Both the position numbers and the translations under genes were made by a program. The notes below the pieces were generated by a model. The model saw nothing but the letters and a program-made list of their open reading frames with translations, was not told the origin of the DNA and did no database searches. Positions 1-8,649 of a stretch of 34,757 bases of DNA are shown in pieces; the stretch's first letter is position 1; the number at the start of each line of letters is the position of its first letter. Origin of the DNA: an uncultured Collinsella sp. (GTDB lineage Bacteria; Actinomycetota; Coriobacteriia; Coriobacteriales; Coriobacteriaceae); assembly GCA_902479095.1 (NCBI GenBank), contig CABSNL010000018.1, positions 1-34,757 of the forward strand, given 5' to 3'.

Positions 1-36
1 CGGTCTCGTGGGCTCGGAGATGTGTATAAGAGACAG
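1..36 (+). other. Sequencing adapter remnant (Nextera transposase read-2 end)
   Basis: Bases 3-36 match the 34-nt Nextera read-2 transposase adapter, ending in the 19-bp mosaic end (AGATGTGTATAAGAGACAG, 18-36). Bases 1-2 are probably the tail of an index. Translated in the frame of the next gene it gives the well-known artefactual start MYKRQ. This is library-preparation DNA, not genome; genomic sequence begins at 37. Confidence 0.97.
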
Positions 37-516
37 ATGGGTGCCGATGCGCTGCCCGCTGCGCGCGCCGATGCGCTGGCGCGTTTGTGGCGCCTGACGC
101 CGGAGCAGCGCGGGCGCTTCGATGTCGCCCTGAATCGCTGGCTCAAGTCAGCTGTTCGTGCCGACCTGCTCGCGTGGCCGTGCGTTCGCGCCGAGGTGCC
201 GTTCTTCTCGCTGGGCTGCGGGGACGAGGATATCGCCCGCTACGGCGCCTATGCCGAGGGCGCCATCGATGCACTGGCCACCGACCCGGCGGATCCGTCG
301 CGCGCACTGGTCATCGACTACAAGACGGGTGGCACGCCGGACGAGACGCCGGACCAGCTGCAGGAGAAGCACGCCCTGCAGGCGCGCGTCTACGCTGATG
401 TTCTGCACAAAGCGGGCTTTGAGGCCGTGACCGTCAAGTTCGTCCGCGTGGAGCAGGCGAATCCAACCATCTTCGTCGAACCCGCTGAGCCCCAAGTAGT
501 CACCTACAATCTTTAG
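37..516 (+). CDS. addA: AddA-like helicase-nuclease, C-terminal nuclease fragment (5' truncated)
   Basis: Only the last 159 residues are present; the gene enters from the contig edge and is joined to adapter DNA, so the ATG at 22 is artificial. The fragment looks like the C-terminal PD-(D/E)XK nuclease of AddA/RecB-type double-strand-break repair enzymes. It has GAIDAL with Asp78, then VIDYKTGG with Asp94 and Lys96 (the D...DxK metal-binding core), then the QARVYA segment (Gln-x3-Tyr) typical of RecB-family nucleases. AddB nucleases carry iron-sulfur cysteines near the C-terminus and none is seen here, so AddA is preferred. Other UvrD-family helicases with a fused nuclease are possible. Residue numbers count from position 37. 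Confidence 0.7.
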   Translation: MGADALPAARADALARLWRLTPEQRGRFDVALNRWLKSAVRADLLAWPCVRAEVPFFSLGCGDEDIARYGAYAEGAIDALATDPADPSRALVIDYKTGGTPDETPDQLQEKHALQARVYADVLHKAGFEAVTVKFVRVEQANPTIFVEPAEPQVVTYNL

Positions 517-528
517 CCCTCAGATAAC

Positions 529-591
529 TTGCGGTGGAATAGTTCCAGTATTGCGGTCCAGGTGGCCCAAGCGGGAACTATTCCACCGCAA
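529..591. repeat. Perfect 18-bp inverted repeat between addA and dnaE
   Basis: TTGCGGTGGAATAGTTCC at 529-546 is exactly reverse-complemented at 574-591, with a 27-nt loop. It begins 12 nt after the addA stop. There is no T-run after either arm, so it is not a standard intrinsic terminator. It could be a transcript-end hairpin, a dispersed palindromic repeat or a protein-binding dyad. Confidence 0.75.
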
Positions 592-692
592 CTGCAAGAG
601 GAGCCGTGTTGGTTTGGCTAGGTTCGGATGCTGTCCGTGCCGTGCGGTAAAATCGTTCAGTCAGAACACGAACCCGCATCGGAGCTCATCAC

Positions 693-3600
693 ATGGCATT
701 CGTCCATCTGCACAATCACACTGTTTTCTCCATGCTCGACGGCGCAACCCGTATCCAGGATATGGTCAACCGTGCCGTTGAGCTTGGCATGCCCGCCGTG
801 GCCATTACCGACCACGGCTACATGTATGGCGTGCCCGACTTGGCGCTGGCCTGCGACGCCGTCAACCACAACACGCCCGAGTACAAAACCTGGAGCCACG
901 ACAAGGCCTTCTTGGAAAAGGACCGCCGCGACGAGCTGGTGGAGCCCGATCCCGAGGAAAACCCGCGCGAGCATGCCCAGTATGTGAAGGACATGGCCAT
1001 GTGGGACGAGAAGGGCAACATCGACGAGCTCAAGCCGCCCCTGGTCATCAAACCCATCTTTGGGTGCGAGGTCTACTTTACACCGGACGAGACCCTTGCC
1101 CGCGACCACAAGCCCGAGCTCTACCACATGATCCTTCTGGCCAAGGACCAGGAGGGCTACGTCAACCTGATGCAGACGGTTTCCGAGGCCGCCGTGCAGG
1201 GCTTTTACTACAAGCCGCGCGTGACGCTCGACAACCTGCGCCGCCACGCCAAGGGCATGATCTGCACGAGCGCCTGCATCGCGGGCATCATCCCCAAATA
1301 CATCGACCGCGGCGACATGGAAGGCGCCATCAAGTGGGCCGAGACCTTCCGTGACACCTTCGAGCCCGGCGACTTTTACATCGAGATCCAGGAACACGGC
1401 ATCACCACCGACAACGGCCTGACCGACGAGCAAATGGACCGTACGCTCATCGACATTGCTAAACAGGTGGGCGTCAAGGTCATCGCTACCAACGACTTCC
1501 ACTACCTGCGCCGCGAGGATGCGCCCGTGCAGGACGTCATCATGTGCATTGGTATGAACGCCAAGGTCGACGACCCCAACCGCATGCGCATGACCGGCTC
1601 GGAGTTTTACATGAAGACCGAGGAGGAGATGCGGGCGATGTTCCCGTATTGCCCCGAGGCCTGCGACAACACGCTCGAGATCGCCGACAAGTGCTACGTC
1701 GAGCTCGACTGGGACTCCATCATCCTGCCGCGCTTCCCGCTGCTCGATCCCGGCGAGACGCACGAGAGCCAGTTCCGCCGCGAGTGCGAGAAGGGCCTGC
1801 GCCAGCACTACGGCGACGACTGGGCCACGCGCGAGATCGGCGGCGTCAACATCAAAGAGCGCTTTGAGTACGAATACAAGGTCATCTGCGACAAAGGCTT
1901 TGCCGCCTACTTCCTCATCGTCGCCGAGTACGTGCAATGGGCCAAGGACAACGGCATCGGCGTCGGCCCCGGCCGTGGCTCGGCCGCCGGCGCTATCGTC
2001 GCCTACGCCATGAACATCACCGCGTTCGACCCACTTGAGAACGGCCTGATGTTCGAGAGGTTCCTGTCCCCGCAGCGTACCGAGATGCCCGATATCGATA
2101 TGGACTTCGACGATGAGCGGCGCCTCGAGGTCGTGGAGCACGTTCGCCAGCTCTACGGCCCCGAGAAGGTCACCCACGTCATCACCTACTCGACCATTAA
2201 GGCCAAGCAGGCCATCAACGACGCCGCGCGCGTTCTGGACTACCCGGTCTACATGGGCCAGCGCCTGTCCAAGATGGTCTCGAGCGACCCCAAGGTCAAG
2301 CTCAAGCAGGTGCTCGACAAGCAGCCCGGCAAAGAGGATCTGTTTAACCCCGATTTTGCCGAGGCCTATAAAAAGGACGACGACGCCCGCCGCATCATCG
2401 ACACGGCGCTCTCGATCGAGGGCCTCACCCGTGGCGAGGGCGTGCACGCGTGCGCCGTTCTGATCTGCCGCGACCCCGTCAACGAGCACGTGCCCACCAA
2501 GCTCGACACCAAGGGCGGCGTCGAGATTACTCAGTACGAGGGCCATACCGTTGCCGACATGGGTCTGCTCAAGATGGACTTCCTGGGCCTGCGTACGCTG
2601 ACGGTTATCTCCAAGGCAAAGGCAAACATCAAAAAGAACTTTGGCATCGACATCAAAGAGGAAGAGATTCCCTTTGACGATTCTGAGATCTTTAAGCTCA
2701 TGGGCTCCGGTCACACCGCCGGCGTCTTCCAGGTCGAGTCCGCCGGCATGACGGCCACGATCAAGAACATGAAGCCCACCGAGTACAAGCACGTCGTGGC
2801 ATTGATCGCCCTGTACCGCCCGGGCCCGCTGGGCGCCGGCATGGTCTCGTCCTACATCAACCGTATGAACGGCAAGGAGCCGGCCGTCTCCTACGACGAC
2901 CGTCTGGACGACATCCTGGGCGAAACCTACGGCACCATGGTCTACCAGGAGCAGGTTATGCTCATCTCCGTCGAGATGTGCGGCTTCTCCAAGGGCGAAT
3001 CGGACTCGCGTATTCGTAAGCCCGTGGCTAAGAAAAAGATCAAGCTGCTCACGTCGACGGTGCTCCACTGGGAGGATGGCTCGGACGAGACCACCTACGA
3101 CCACTGGATGAACGGCGCCATCAAGAACAACTACACGCGTGAGGTCGCCCAGAAGATTTGGGACGATGTTCTCGAGTTCGCGTCCTACGCCTTCAACAAG
3201 TCGCACTCCGCCGGCTACGCCATTCTGGTTATGCAGACGGCATGGCTCAAGGCGCACTATCCGCACGAGTACATGGCGGCCGTTCTGACGTCCTATACGG
3301 GCAAGACCGACAAGATCGTGCACTACGTCTCGGCGTGCCGTCACGACGGCATCCCCGTGCTGTCGCCAGATGTCAACGAGTCCGGCACCGAGTTCACGGC
3401 TACCAAGGAAGGCGTGCGCTTTGGTCTGGCCGGCATCCGCGGCGTGGGTACCGGCGTGGCGCAGGCGATTATCGCCGAGCGCGAGGCGGGCGGTCCGTTT
3501 AAGACGCTGCACGACTTTGTCGAGCGCGTGGACTCGAGCCAGGCCAACCGTCGCGTGATCGAATCGCTCATCAAGGCAGGCGCCTTCGACTCCACGGGCT

Positions 3601-4496
3601 ATCCGCGCCGCCAGATGATGCACTTTGTGGACAAGAACAACCCCGAGAACATCATCGACGCCGCGATAAAGCGTCAGAAGGACCGCGCGAGCGGCCAGAC
3701 CTCGTTCTTCGATATGTTTGGCGACGTTGAGGGCTCGGGCTTCGAGGTCAGCGTGCCCGATCCGGACGGCCAGGAATGGGACCGCCACCTTAAGCTGAGC
3801 CAGGAGAAAGAGGTTCTGGGCATCTATGTCTCGGACCACCCGCTGCGCCCGTTTGAGTATGCACTCAGCAAAGCGCGCGACTTCTCGTTCTCGCAGATCG
3901 ACACCGGCTACGAAGTTCAGAATCCTACGGGCGGCACCATCAACCAGGAGATTCCCGAGGGTAAGGCGCTGTGGTGGGCCGGCATGGTCTCGAGCGTGTC
4001 CAAGCGCGTGACCAAAAACGGCGACCCCATGGGCATCGTGCAGCTCGAGGACATGGAAGGCGAGGCCACGGTCGTGGTGTTCCCCAAGACCTACAAGGAG
4101 GCCGAGGGGTACCTGTACGGCGAGGTCGATCCCGAGACCGGCGCGCAGCTGTCCGACGCCTTTGTGCGCATTAAGGGCAAGCTCGAGCGCTCGGACCGCG
4201 GCGACCAGATTATCGCGCAGGAGATCGTGCCGCTGGAGCTCAACGAGGAGAACAACAAGCCCAAGGTGTTTGAGGTCATGGTGCCCAACAGCCGCTTTAG
4301 CCAGGGCAATATGGCGCGCCTGGCCACGGTGCTCACCGCTAACCCGGGCGGCGACCGCGTGGAGATCTTTATCGAGCAGGTAGACGGGCGCGTGCTGCGC
4401 GCCGAGGTACCTGCCAAGGTCAACGCGCGCTCGATTCTGCTGCTGGCCGAGGCCAAGGCCATCGTGGGTAACCAGGGCCGCGTGACGGTTATCTAG
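693..4496 (+). CDS. dnaE: DNA polymerase III subunit alpha (DnaE)
   Basis: Replicative polymerase catalytic subunit, 1267 aa. The N-terminal PHP domain starts HLHNHTVFSMLDG; its metal ligands look intact (His7, His9, Asp40-His41, Glu126, His145, and a later NDFHYL), unlike the degraded PHP of E. coli. About 65 residues separate ITDHG from GCEVY, an insertion relative to the short linker in typical DnaE. The Pol C core has GVGPGRGSAAG near residue 423 and PDIDMDF with catalytic Asp467 and Asp469. A helix-hairpin-helix (GIRGVGTGVAQ, about 914) and an OB fold (WWAGMVSSV, from 1094) follow. The start has GGAG a few bases upstream, and a TAAAAT -10-like box lies at about 642-647. The SNF2 gene follows after 38 nt and may be co-transcribed. 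Confidence 0.97.
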   Translation: MAFVHLHNHTVFSMLDGATRIQDMVNRAVELGMPAVAITDHGYMYGVPDLALACDAVNHNTPEYKTWSHDKAFLEKDRRDELVEPDPEENPREHAQYVKDMAMWDEKGNIDELKPPLVIKPIFGCEVYFTPDETLARDHKPELYHMILLAKDQEGYVNLMQTVSEAAVQGFYYKPRVTLDNLRRHAKGMICTSACIAGIIPKYIDRGDMEGAIKWAETFRDTFEPGDFYIEIQEHGITTDNGLTDEQMDRTLIDIAKQVGVKVIATNDFHYLRREDAPVQDVIMCIGMNAKVDDPNRMRMTGSEFYMKTEEEMRAMFPYCPEACDNTLEIADKCYVELDWDSIILPRFPLLDPGETHESQFRRECEKGLRQHYGDDWATREIGGVNIKERFEYEYKVICDKGFAAYFLIVAEYVQWAKDNGIGVGPGRGSAAGAIVAYAMNITAFDPLENGLMFERFLSPQRTEMPDIDMDFDDERRLEVVEHVRQLYGPEKVTHVITYSTIKAKQAINDAARVLDYPVYMGQRLSKMVSSDPKVKLKQVLDKQPGKEDLFNPDFAEAYKKDDDARRIIDTALSIEGLTRGEGVHACAVLICRDPVNEHVPTKLDTKGGVEITQYEGHTVADMGLLKMDFLGLRTLTVISKAKANIKKNFGIDIKEEEIPFDDSEIFKLMGSGHTAGVFQVESAGMTATIKNMKPTEYKHVVALIALYRPGPLGAGMVSSYINRMNGKEPAVSYDDRLDDILGETYGTMVYQEQVMLISVEMCGFSKGESDSRIRKPVAKKKIKLLTSTVLHWEDGSDETTYDHWMNGAIKNNYTREVAQKIWDDVLEFASYAFNKSHSAGYAILVMQTAWLKAHYPHEYMAAVLTSYTGKTDKIVHYVSACRHDGIPVLSPDVNESGTEFTATKEGVRFGLAGIRGVGTGVAQAIIAEREAGGPFKTLHDFVERVDSSQANRRVIESLIKAGAFDSTGYPRRQMMHFVDKNNPENIIDAAIKRQKDRASGQTSFFDMFGDVEGSGFEVSVPDPDGQEWDRHLKLSQEKEVLGIYVSDHPLRPFEYALSKARDFSFSQIDTGYEVQNPTGGTINQEIPEGKALWWAGMVSSVSKRVTKNGDPMGIVQLEDMEGEATVVVFPKTYKEAEGYLYGEVDPETGAQLSDAFVRIKGKLERSDRGDQIIAQEIVPLELNEENNKPKVFEVMVPNSRFSQGNMARLATVLTANPGGDRVEIFIEQVDGRVLRAEVPAKVNARSILLLAEAKAIVGNQGRVTVI

Positions 4497-4534
4497 GGAC
4501 GGCGTTGCTGGTCCGCGCGAGATTGGAGGAAGTG

Positions 4535-7500
4535 ATGGCGCAGGGGACGTTTGTGCAGGCGCTCCGGAAAGAGGCGGCGCTGAGCGGCACCTTTATGAAG
4601 GGCCGCTCGCTCATGCTCAACGGCGCCGTGCTGTCGATCGAGGACAGCGGCTCGCGCTTCTCCAAGAACGTGACGGTTGAGGGCTCAGTGCGCGGCTCGC
4701 GCGGTGACCTGTACAAGACGCACGTGGCGCTCGACATGGACGAGCACGAGGTGATCGACTACGACTGCGATTGCCCCGCTGCCTATCGCTACCCCGGCAT
4801 GTGCAAGCACGCCATCGCCACGGCGCTAGCGTACCTGGACGCCAGCGGCATTGAGCCTGTTGAGGGGCTGCGCACGCCGGTCCGCACGTTTACGGCGGCG
4901 CCCAAGCAAGCCGCGCGTCCTGCGTCTGCCGCACCGGCGGTCAACCCTAACTTTCCCTTCCCGGCGCCAGTTCCCACGAGCCCGAGCCTCATGAAGGCGC
5001 TCTCCGATCTTTCGGACGCGCGCATGGATGAGTTGGCGGGCATGCGCCGCAAGCTCGCCGGCACTGTCGACCCCGATGCCCCCAAGGCGGTGTTGGAGCC
5101 CTCGCTGGTGCCGTACTACAATCCGCTGTTCGCCGACCGCTTTAGCTGGGCGCTCGAGCTTCGCATCCGATGCGGCTCGGTGTCCTACGTGGTCAAGGAC
5201 ATCGACGGCATGGCCGCCGCCTACGTGCGCGGCGGCACGTTCTCGTACGGCAAGAAGCTCACATTCCTCCATACGCCCGAGGCCTTTGACGAGGTTTCGG
5301 TGCGTCTGCTCGACCTTGTTGTGGCAACGGTTGTGTATCTGAGCGACATCACGAGTTCGCGTTCGGCGTCGTACGATTTTGCACGCAGCGGCTTTGTCGC
5401 CGAGCGTCAACTGCCGCTGTCCGAGCATGACATCGTATACATGCTGGACTTGCTGCGTGGCCGGACCATTTCCTTTGAGCCCGCCTGGTCGCGGGGAACG
5501 ACGACGCATCGTTCCTACGAGGTAGCGGTTGAGTTGTCGCCGGTGGGGGAGGACGAGGCCTCGGCAAAACAGCCGCCGCTCCTTGCCGCCAAGATCGCGC
5601 CGGCGGCCGGTGGCAGCTACGACTTGCGCTTGCCCGCCGATATGTACTGCTTTGCCTCGGGCGACGTTGCCTATCTGGTCGACACGCACCGCGCGCGCCG
5701 CGCCGATGCGATGTTTGCCCAGCATGCCTCACCGTTTCTGTCGCGTCTGCTGCCCTGTCGCACGCCGGTCCATATCGCCGCCGAGCAGGTGGGCGGATTC
5801 TGCCGCATGGCACTGCCCGTGCTGCGCGAATACACTGACCTCACCGCTCCCGCCGTGCTCGACACCGTGGCGCCCGAGCCGAGCTTTGCCATGGCAATCG
5901 GTGTCGACGACGGGCTCGTGACCTGCAAGATTACAGTTGCCTACGGTGACTGGTCGGCAGATCTCTTTAGCCTGGGCGCTCCGGGAAGCCCCTTCGAAGA
6001 ACAGCGCCCGGGCGTACCTCCGCGCGACGAGATAGCAGAGTTTCGCGTTATGGATACGGCGGCCCTGTATTTCGACTTTTACGAGGGCGGCCTGGCGTTT
6101 GAGGAACGCGATGACGAGAGCCTGTTCCACTTGCTGACCGAGGGCCTGTCTGCCCTGTCCGAGTTGGGCGAGGTCATGCTCAGCGACCGCCTGCGCCAGA
6201 TCTCGGTGCGCCCTGCGCCCAAGCTTTCGGTGCGCGCGACCGTCAAGAGCAACCTGCTCGATGTCGAACTGGGCGCGAGCGGTCTTTCGGCGGTAGATCT
6301 TGCCATCTATCTGGACTCGTACAAGCGCCATCAGACGTTTGCGCGCCTCACGTCGGGCGACATCGTTCGCTTGGACGAGGGAGCCCGTGCCGCGTTTGGT
6401 CTTGCCGAGGACCTGGGCGTCGATGCCGTCGATCTGCTCGACGGCGTGTCACTTCCCGCGTCGAGTACCCTGTTTGTCGACAGCATGCTTGCGCGCACGC
6501 CCGAGCTCGAAGCCGATCGCGACGCTGCGTTCCGTCGCACCGTCGAGCGCTTGGATACGCTCGGCAAGATGGACTTTACGGTGCCGGTCTCGCTCAAGGC
6601 CACACTGCGCGGCTATCAGGTCGACGGCTACCAGTGGCTCGGCTCGCTCGAGCATCTGGGCCTCGGCGGCATCTTGGCCGACGATATGGGCCTGGGCAAA
6701 ACGCTGCAGATGATCGCACATATCCTGGCGCGCGTGGAGGCGGGGGACGCCAAGCCCACGCTTGTGGCGTGCCCTGCGTCGCTTGTGTACAACTGGACCG
6801 CCGAGCTGGATCGTTTTGCGCCTTCGCTCGACGTGTGCGCCATCGTGGGTGCCAAGGCTCAACGCCGTGTGCAAATCGCCGGCGTGGCCGAGCATAACGT
6901 GGTCGTGACGTCGTATGACCTCATGCGCCGCGATATCGACGAGTATGCCGAGCAGGACTTTGCCCGCGTTGTGCTCGACGAGGCCCAGTACATTAAAAAC
7001 CCGCTCACGCAGGTAGCGCGCGCCGCCAAGCGCCTGCCGGCCGGTGTGCGCTTTGCCCTGACGGGCACGCCCATCGAAAACCGCCTGTCCGAGCTCTGGA
7101 GCATCTTCGACTTTCTTATGCCGGGCCTTTTGGGGACGCGCGAGTCGTTTGCCAAGCGCTTCGAAAACCCGGTCGAGCATGCCGAGGGCGATAGCGCCGC
7201 TCGTCTGCAGGCGCTCGTGTCGCCGTTTGTGCTGCGCCGTGTTAAGGAAGACGTGGTGGCCGACCTGCCCGAGAAGATCGAGGACACCGTCATGGCGCAG
7301 CTCACCGGCGAGCAGCGCAAGCTCTACCTGGCCAACCAGGACCGCATCGCCCAGCAGGTGCAGCATCGTGAGGCATCCGAGTTTAAGAAAGACAAGCTCA
7401 AGGTGCTCGCCGAGCTCACCAAGCTGCGCCAGATCTGCTGCGACCCGCATCTACACTACGAGGACTACAAGGCGGGGAGCGCCAAGCTCGACGCTTGCAT

Positions 7501-7999
7501 GGAGCTCGTGCACGGCGCGCTCGACGGCGGGCACCACATTCTGCTGTTCAGCCAGTTCACGGGCATGCTCGATGTCATTGGCAAGCGCCTGGCCAAGGAG
7601 GACATCGGCTTTCTTAAGCTCACGGGCGCTTCGTCCAAGGAGAGCCGCGCCAAGATGGTCGCGCAGTTCCAAGCGGGCGAGGTGCCGGTCTTTTTGATTT
7701 CGCTCAAGGCGGGCGGCGTGGGCCTCAACCTGACGGCGGCCGACGTGGTCATCCACTACGACCCGTGGTGGAACGTGGCCGCGCAGGACCAGGCGACTGA
7801 CCGCGCACATCGTATTGGCCAGCAGCATACCGTGACCGTGTACAAGCTCATCGCCAAGGACACGATCGAGGAGCGCATCATGCAGATGCAGGAGTCCAAA
7901 CGCGACCTGGTCAACAGCGTGCTTGGCGGCGACGGCATCTCCTCGGCACTGTTTACCCGCGAGGATGTTCTGGCGCTGCTCGGCGGCGACGGACGCTAG
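4535..7999 (+). CDS. SWIM zinc-finger SNF2-family DEAD/DEAH-like helicase
   Basis: A 1154-aa Swi2/Snf2 ATPase (RapA/HepA-like class), probably remodelling protein-DNA complexes in the cytoplasm. An N-terminal SWIM zinc finger is visible as CDCP...MCKH. The middle 550 residues are poorly conserved to the eye. The helicase core has Walker A GLGKT (about residue 715), DEAQ (about 815), TGTPIENRL, and in the second lobe LLFSQF, SLKAGGVGLNL and DRAHRIGQ. The frame is open from a TTG at 4505, but GGAGG at 4525-4529 lies 5 nt before the ATG at 4535, so I chose that start. The 38-nt gap from dnaE suggests one operon. The exact substrate is unknown. Confidence 0.93.
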   Translation: MAQGTFVQALRKEAALSGTFMKGRSLMLNGAVLSIEDSGSRFSKNVTVEGSVRGSRGDLYKTHVALDMDEHEVIDYDCDCPAAYRYPGMCKHAIATALAYLDASGIEPVEGLRTPVRTFTAAPKQAARPASAAPAVNPNFPFPAPVPTSPSLMKALSDLSDARMDELAGMRRKLAGTVDPDAPKAVLEPSLVPYYNPLFADRFSWALELRIRCGSVSYVVKDIDGMAAAYVRGGTFSYGKKLTFLHTPEAFDEVSVRLLDLVVATVVYLSDITSSRSASYDFARSGFVAERQLPLSEHDIVYMLDLLRGRTISFEPAWSRGTTTHRSYEVAVELSPVGEDEASAKQPPLLAAKIAPAAGGSYDLRLPADMYCFASGDVAYLVDTHRARRADAMFAQHASPFLSRLLPCRTPVHIAAEQVGGFCRMALPVLREYTDLTAPAVLDTVAPEPSFAMAIGVDDGLVTCKITVAYGDWSADLFSLGAPGSPFEEQRPGVPPRDEIAEFRVMDTAALYFDFYEGGLAFEERDDESLFHLLTEGLSALSELGEVMLSDRLRQISVRPAPKLSVRATVKSNLLDVELGASGLSAVDLAIYLDSYKRHQTFARLTSGDIVRLDEGARAAFGLAEDLGVDAVDLLDGVSLPASSTLFVDSMLARTPELEADRDAAFRRTVERLDTLGKMDFTVPVSLKATLRGYQVDGYQWLGSLEHLGLGGILADDMGLGKTLQMIAHILARVEAGDAKPTLVACPASLVYNWTAELDRFAPSLDVCAIVGAKAQRRVQIAGVAEHNVVVTSYDLMRRDIDEYAEQDFARVVLDEAQYIKNPLTQVARAAKRLPAGVRFALTGTPIENRLSELWSIFDFLMPGLLGTRESFAKRFENPVEHAEGDSAARLQALVSPFVLRRVKEDVVADLPEKIEDTVMAQLTGEQRKLYLANQDRIAQQVQHREASEFKKDKLKVLAELTKLRQICCDPHLHYEDYKAGSAKLDACMELVHGALDGGHHILLFSQFTGMLDVIGKRLAKEDIGFLKLTGASSKESRAKMVAQFQAGEVPVFLISLKAGGVGLNLTAADVVIHYDPWWNVAAQDQATDRAHRIGQQHTVTVYKLIAKDTIEERIMQMQESKRDLVNSVLGGDGISSALFTREDVLALLGGDGR

Positions 8000-8009
8000 C
8001 TGCGCAGAT

Positions 8010-8044
8010 GGCAACCGGGGCTGTTGAGACGGCTCCGGGTTGCC
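8010..8044 (+). terminator. Weak hairpin after the SNF2 gene
   Basis: GGCAACC (8010-8016) pairs with GGTTGCC (8038-8044), with partial G-C pairing inside. It sits 11 nt after the helicase stop. No T-run follows, so termination here is uncertain. Confidence 0.3.
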
Positions 8045-8169
8045 GGCGCGCTCTGACCCCGGGCGCTAGCCTCGCTCGTTATGTGTTCATTTGCGATGCC
8101 GTGGATGGTTCGCCTGCCTTTGGGCATAAGAACCTCAAGAACATCGGCACATCAGCAAAGGAGATCATC

Positions 8170-8532
8170 ATGGCGAAATTCTTTAAGGACCCCGACGGCA
8201 AGCTCATTGCCGCCCTTGGCAACGACGTTGCAACCCCTGCCGGCTGCACGGAGCTGACCGCGAACACCGAGGATGCGGCGCACGAGAAGCACGTGCCGGT
8301 CGTTGAGAGCGAGCGCGACGGTCACGTGATCCGTGCGCGCGTGGGCTCGGTCGAGCATCCTATGGTGCCCGAGCACTACATCGAGTGGATCGCCCTTGAG
8401 GCCGAGGGCCGTCTGGAGGTCCATTACCTCCAGCCCGGCATGAAGCCCGCGACGTTTTTTGCCGGCGGTTCCAAGACCGGTACCGTCTATGCCTATTGCA
8501 ACCTGCACGGGTTGTGGTCCGCGACGTTCTAG
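8170..8532 (+). CDS. Superoxide reductase (desulfoferrodoxin family) with degenerate N-terminal centre
   Basis: A 120-aa protein that should reduce superoxide to peroxide at a mononuclear Fe centre, an oxygen-defence enzyme of anaerobes. The Fe(His4Cys) ligands are visible: His41 in EKHVP, His63 and His69 in HPMVPEHYIEW, Cys110 and His113 in YCNLHGLW. The catalytic Glu39-Lys40 pair is kept. The N-terminal 32 residues align with the desulforedoxin domain, but its CxxC...CC iron ligands are gone except one possible relic, Cys26. This resembles class III neelaredoxins (Treponema type). AAAGGAG (8157-8163) is 6 nt before the ATG; the upstream open frame to 8008 has no such site. It is monocistronic, with a terminator 46 nt downstream. 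Confidence 0.93.
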   Translation: MAKFFKDPDGKLIAALGNDVATPAGCTELTANTEDAAHEKHVPVVESERDGHVIRARVGSVEHPMVPEHYIEWIALEAEGRLEVHYLQPGMKPATFFAGGSKTGTVYAYCNLHGLWSATF

Positions 8533-8577
8533 GAGCGCGCCCCCGCTCGGGGTATCATAGCTAGCATATGCACATGC

Positions 8578-8610
8578 AAGCGCCGACTGCATCTTGTGGC
8601 CGGCGCTTTT
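8578..8610 (+). terminator. Intrinsic terminator after superoxide reductase
   Basis: AAGCGCCG (8578-8585) pairs with CGGCGCTT (8601-8608), followed by TT. A TATCAT -10-like box lies just upstream at 8553-8558, so the hairpin could also fall at the start of a transcript into the next gene. Confidence 0.7.
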
Positions 8611-8649
8611 ACTACGACAACGATGGTTTACGACGGAAAGGGCTGAGCC

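Noticed and set aside
22..36. ATG at 22 as the start of the first gene
   Set aside because: It lies inside the sequencing adapter; the gene is truncated at the contig edge.
657..3839. A 1060-codon open frame on the minus strand opposite dnaE
   Set aside because: It mirrors the codon bias of dnaE, is His/Leu/Val/Asp repetitive, has no domain motif, and dnaE on the plus strand is unambiguous.
4505..4534. TTG at 4505 as the start of the SNF2 gene
   Set aside because: GGAGG at 4525-4529 is placed correctly for the ATG at 4535 and would lie inside the gene otherwise.
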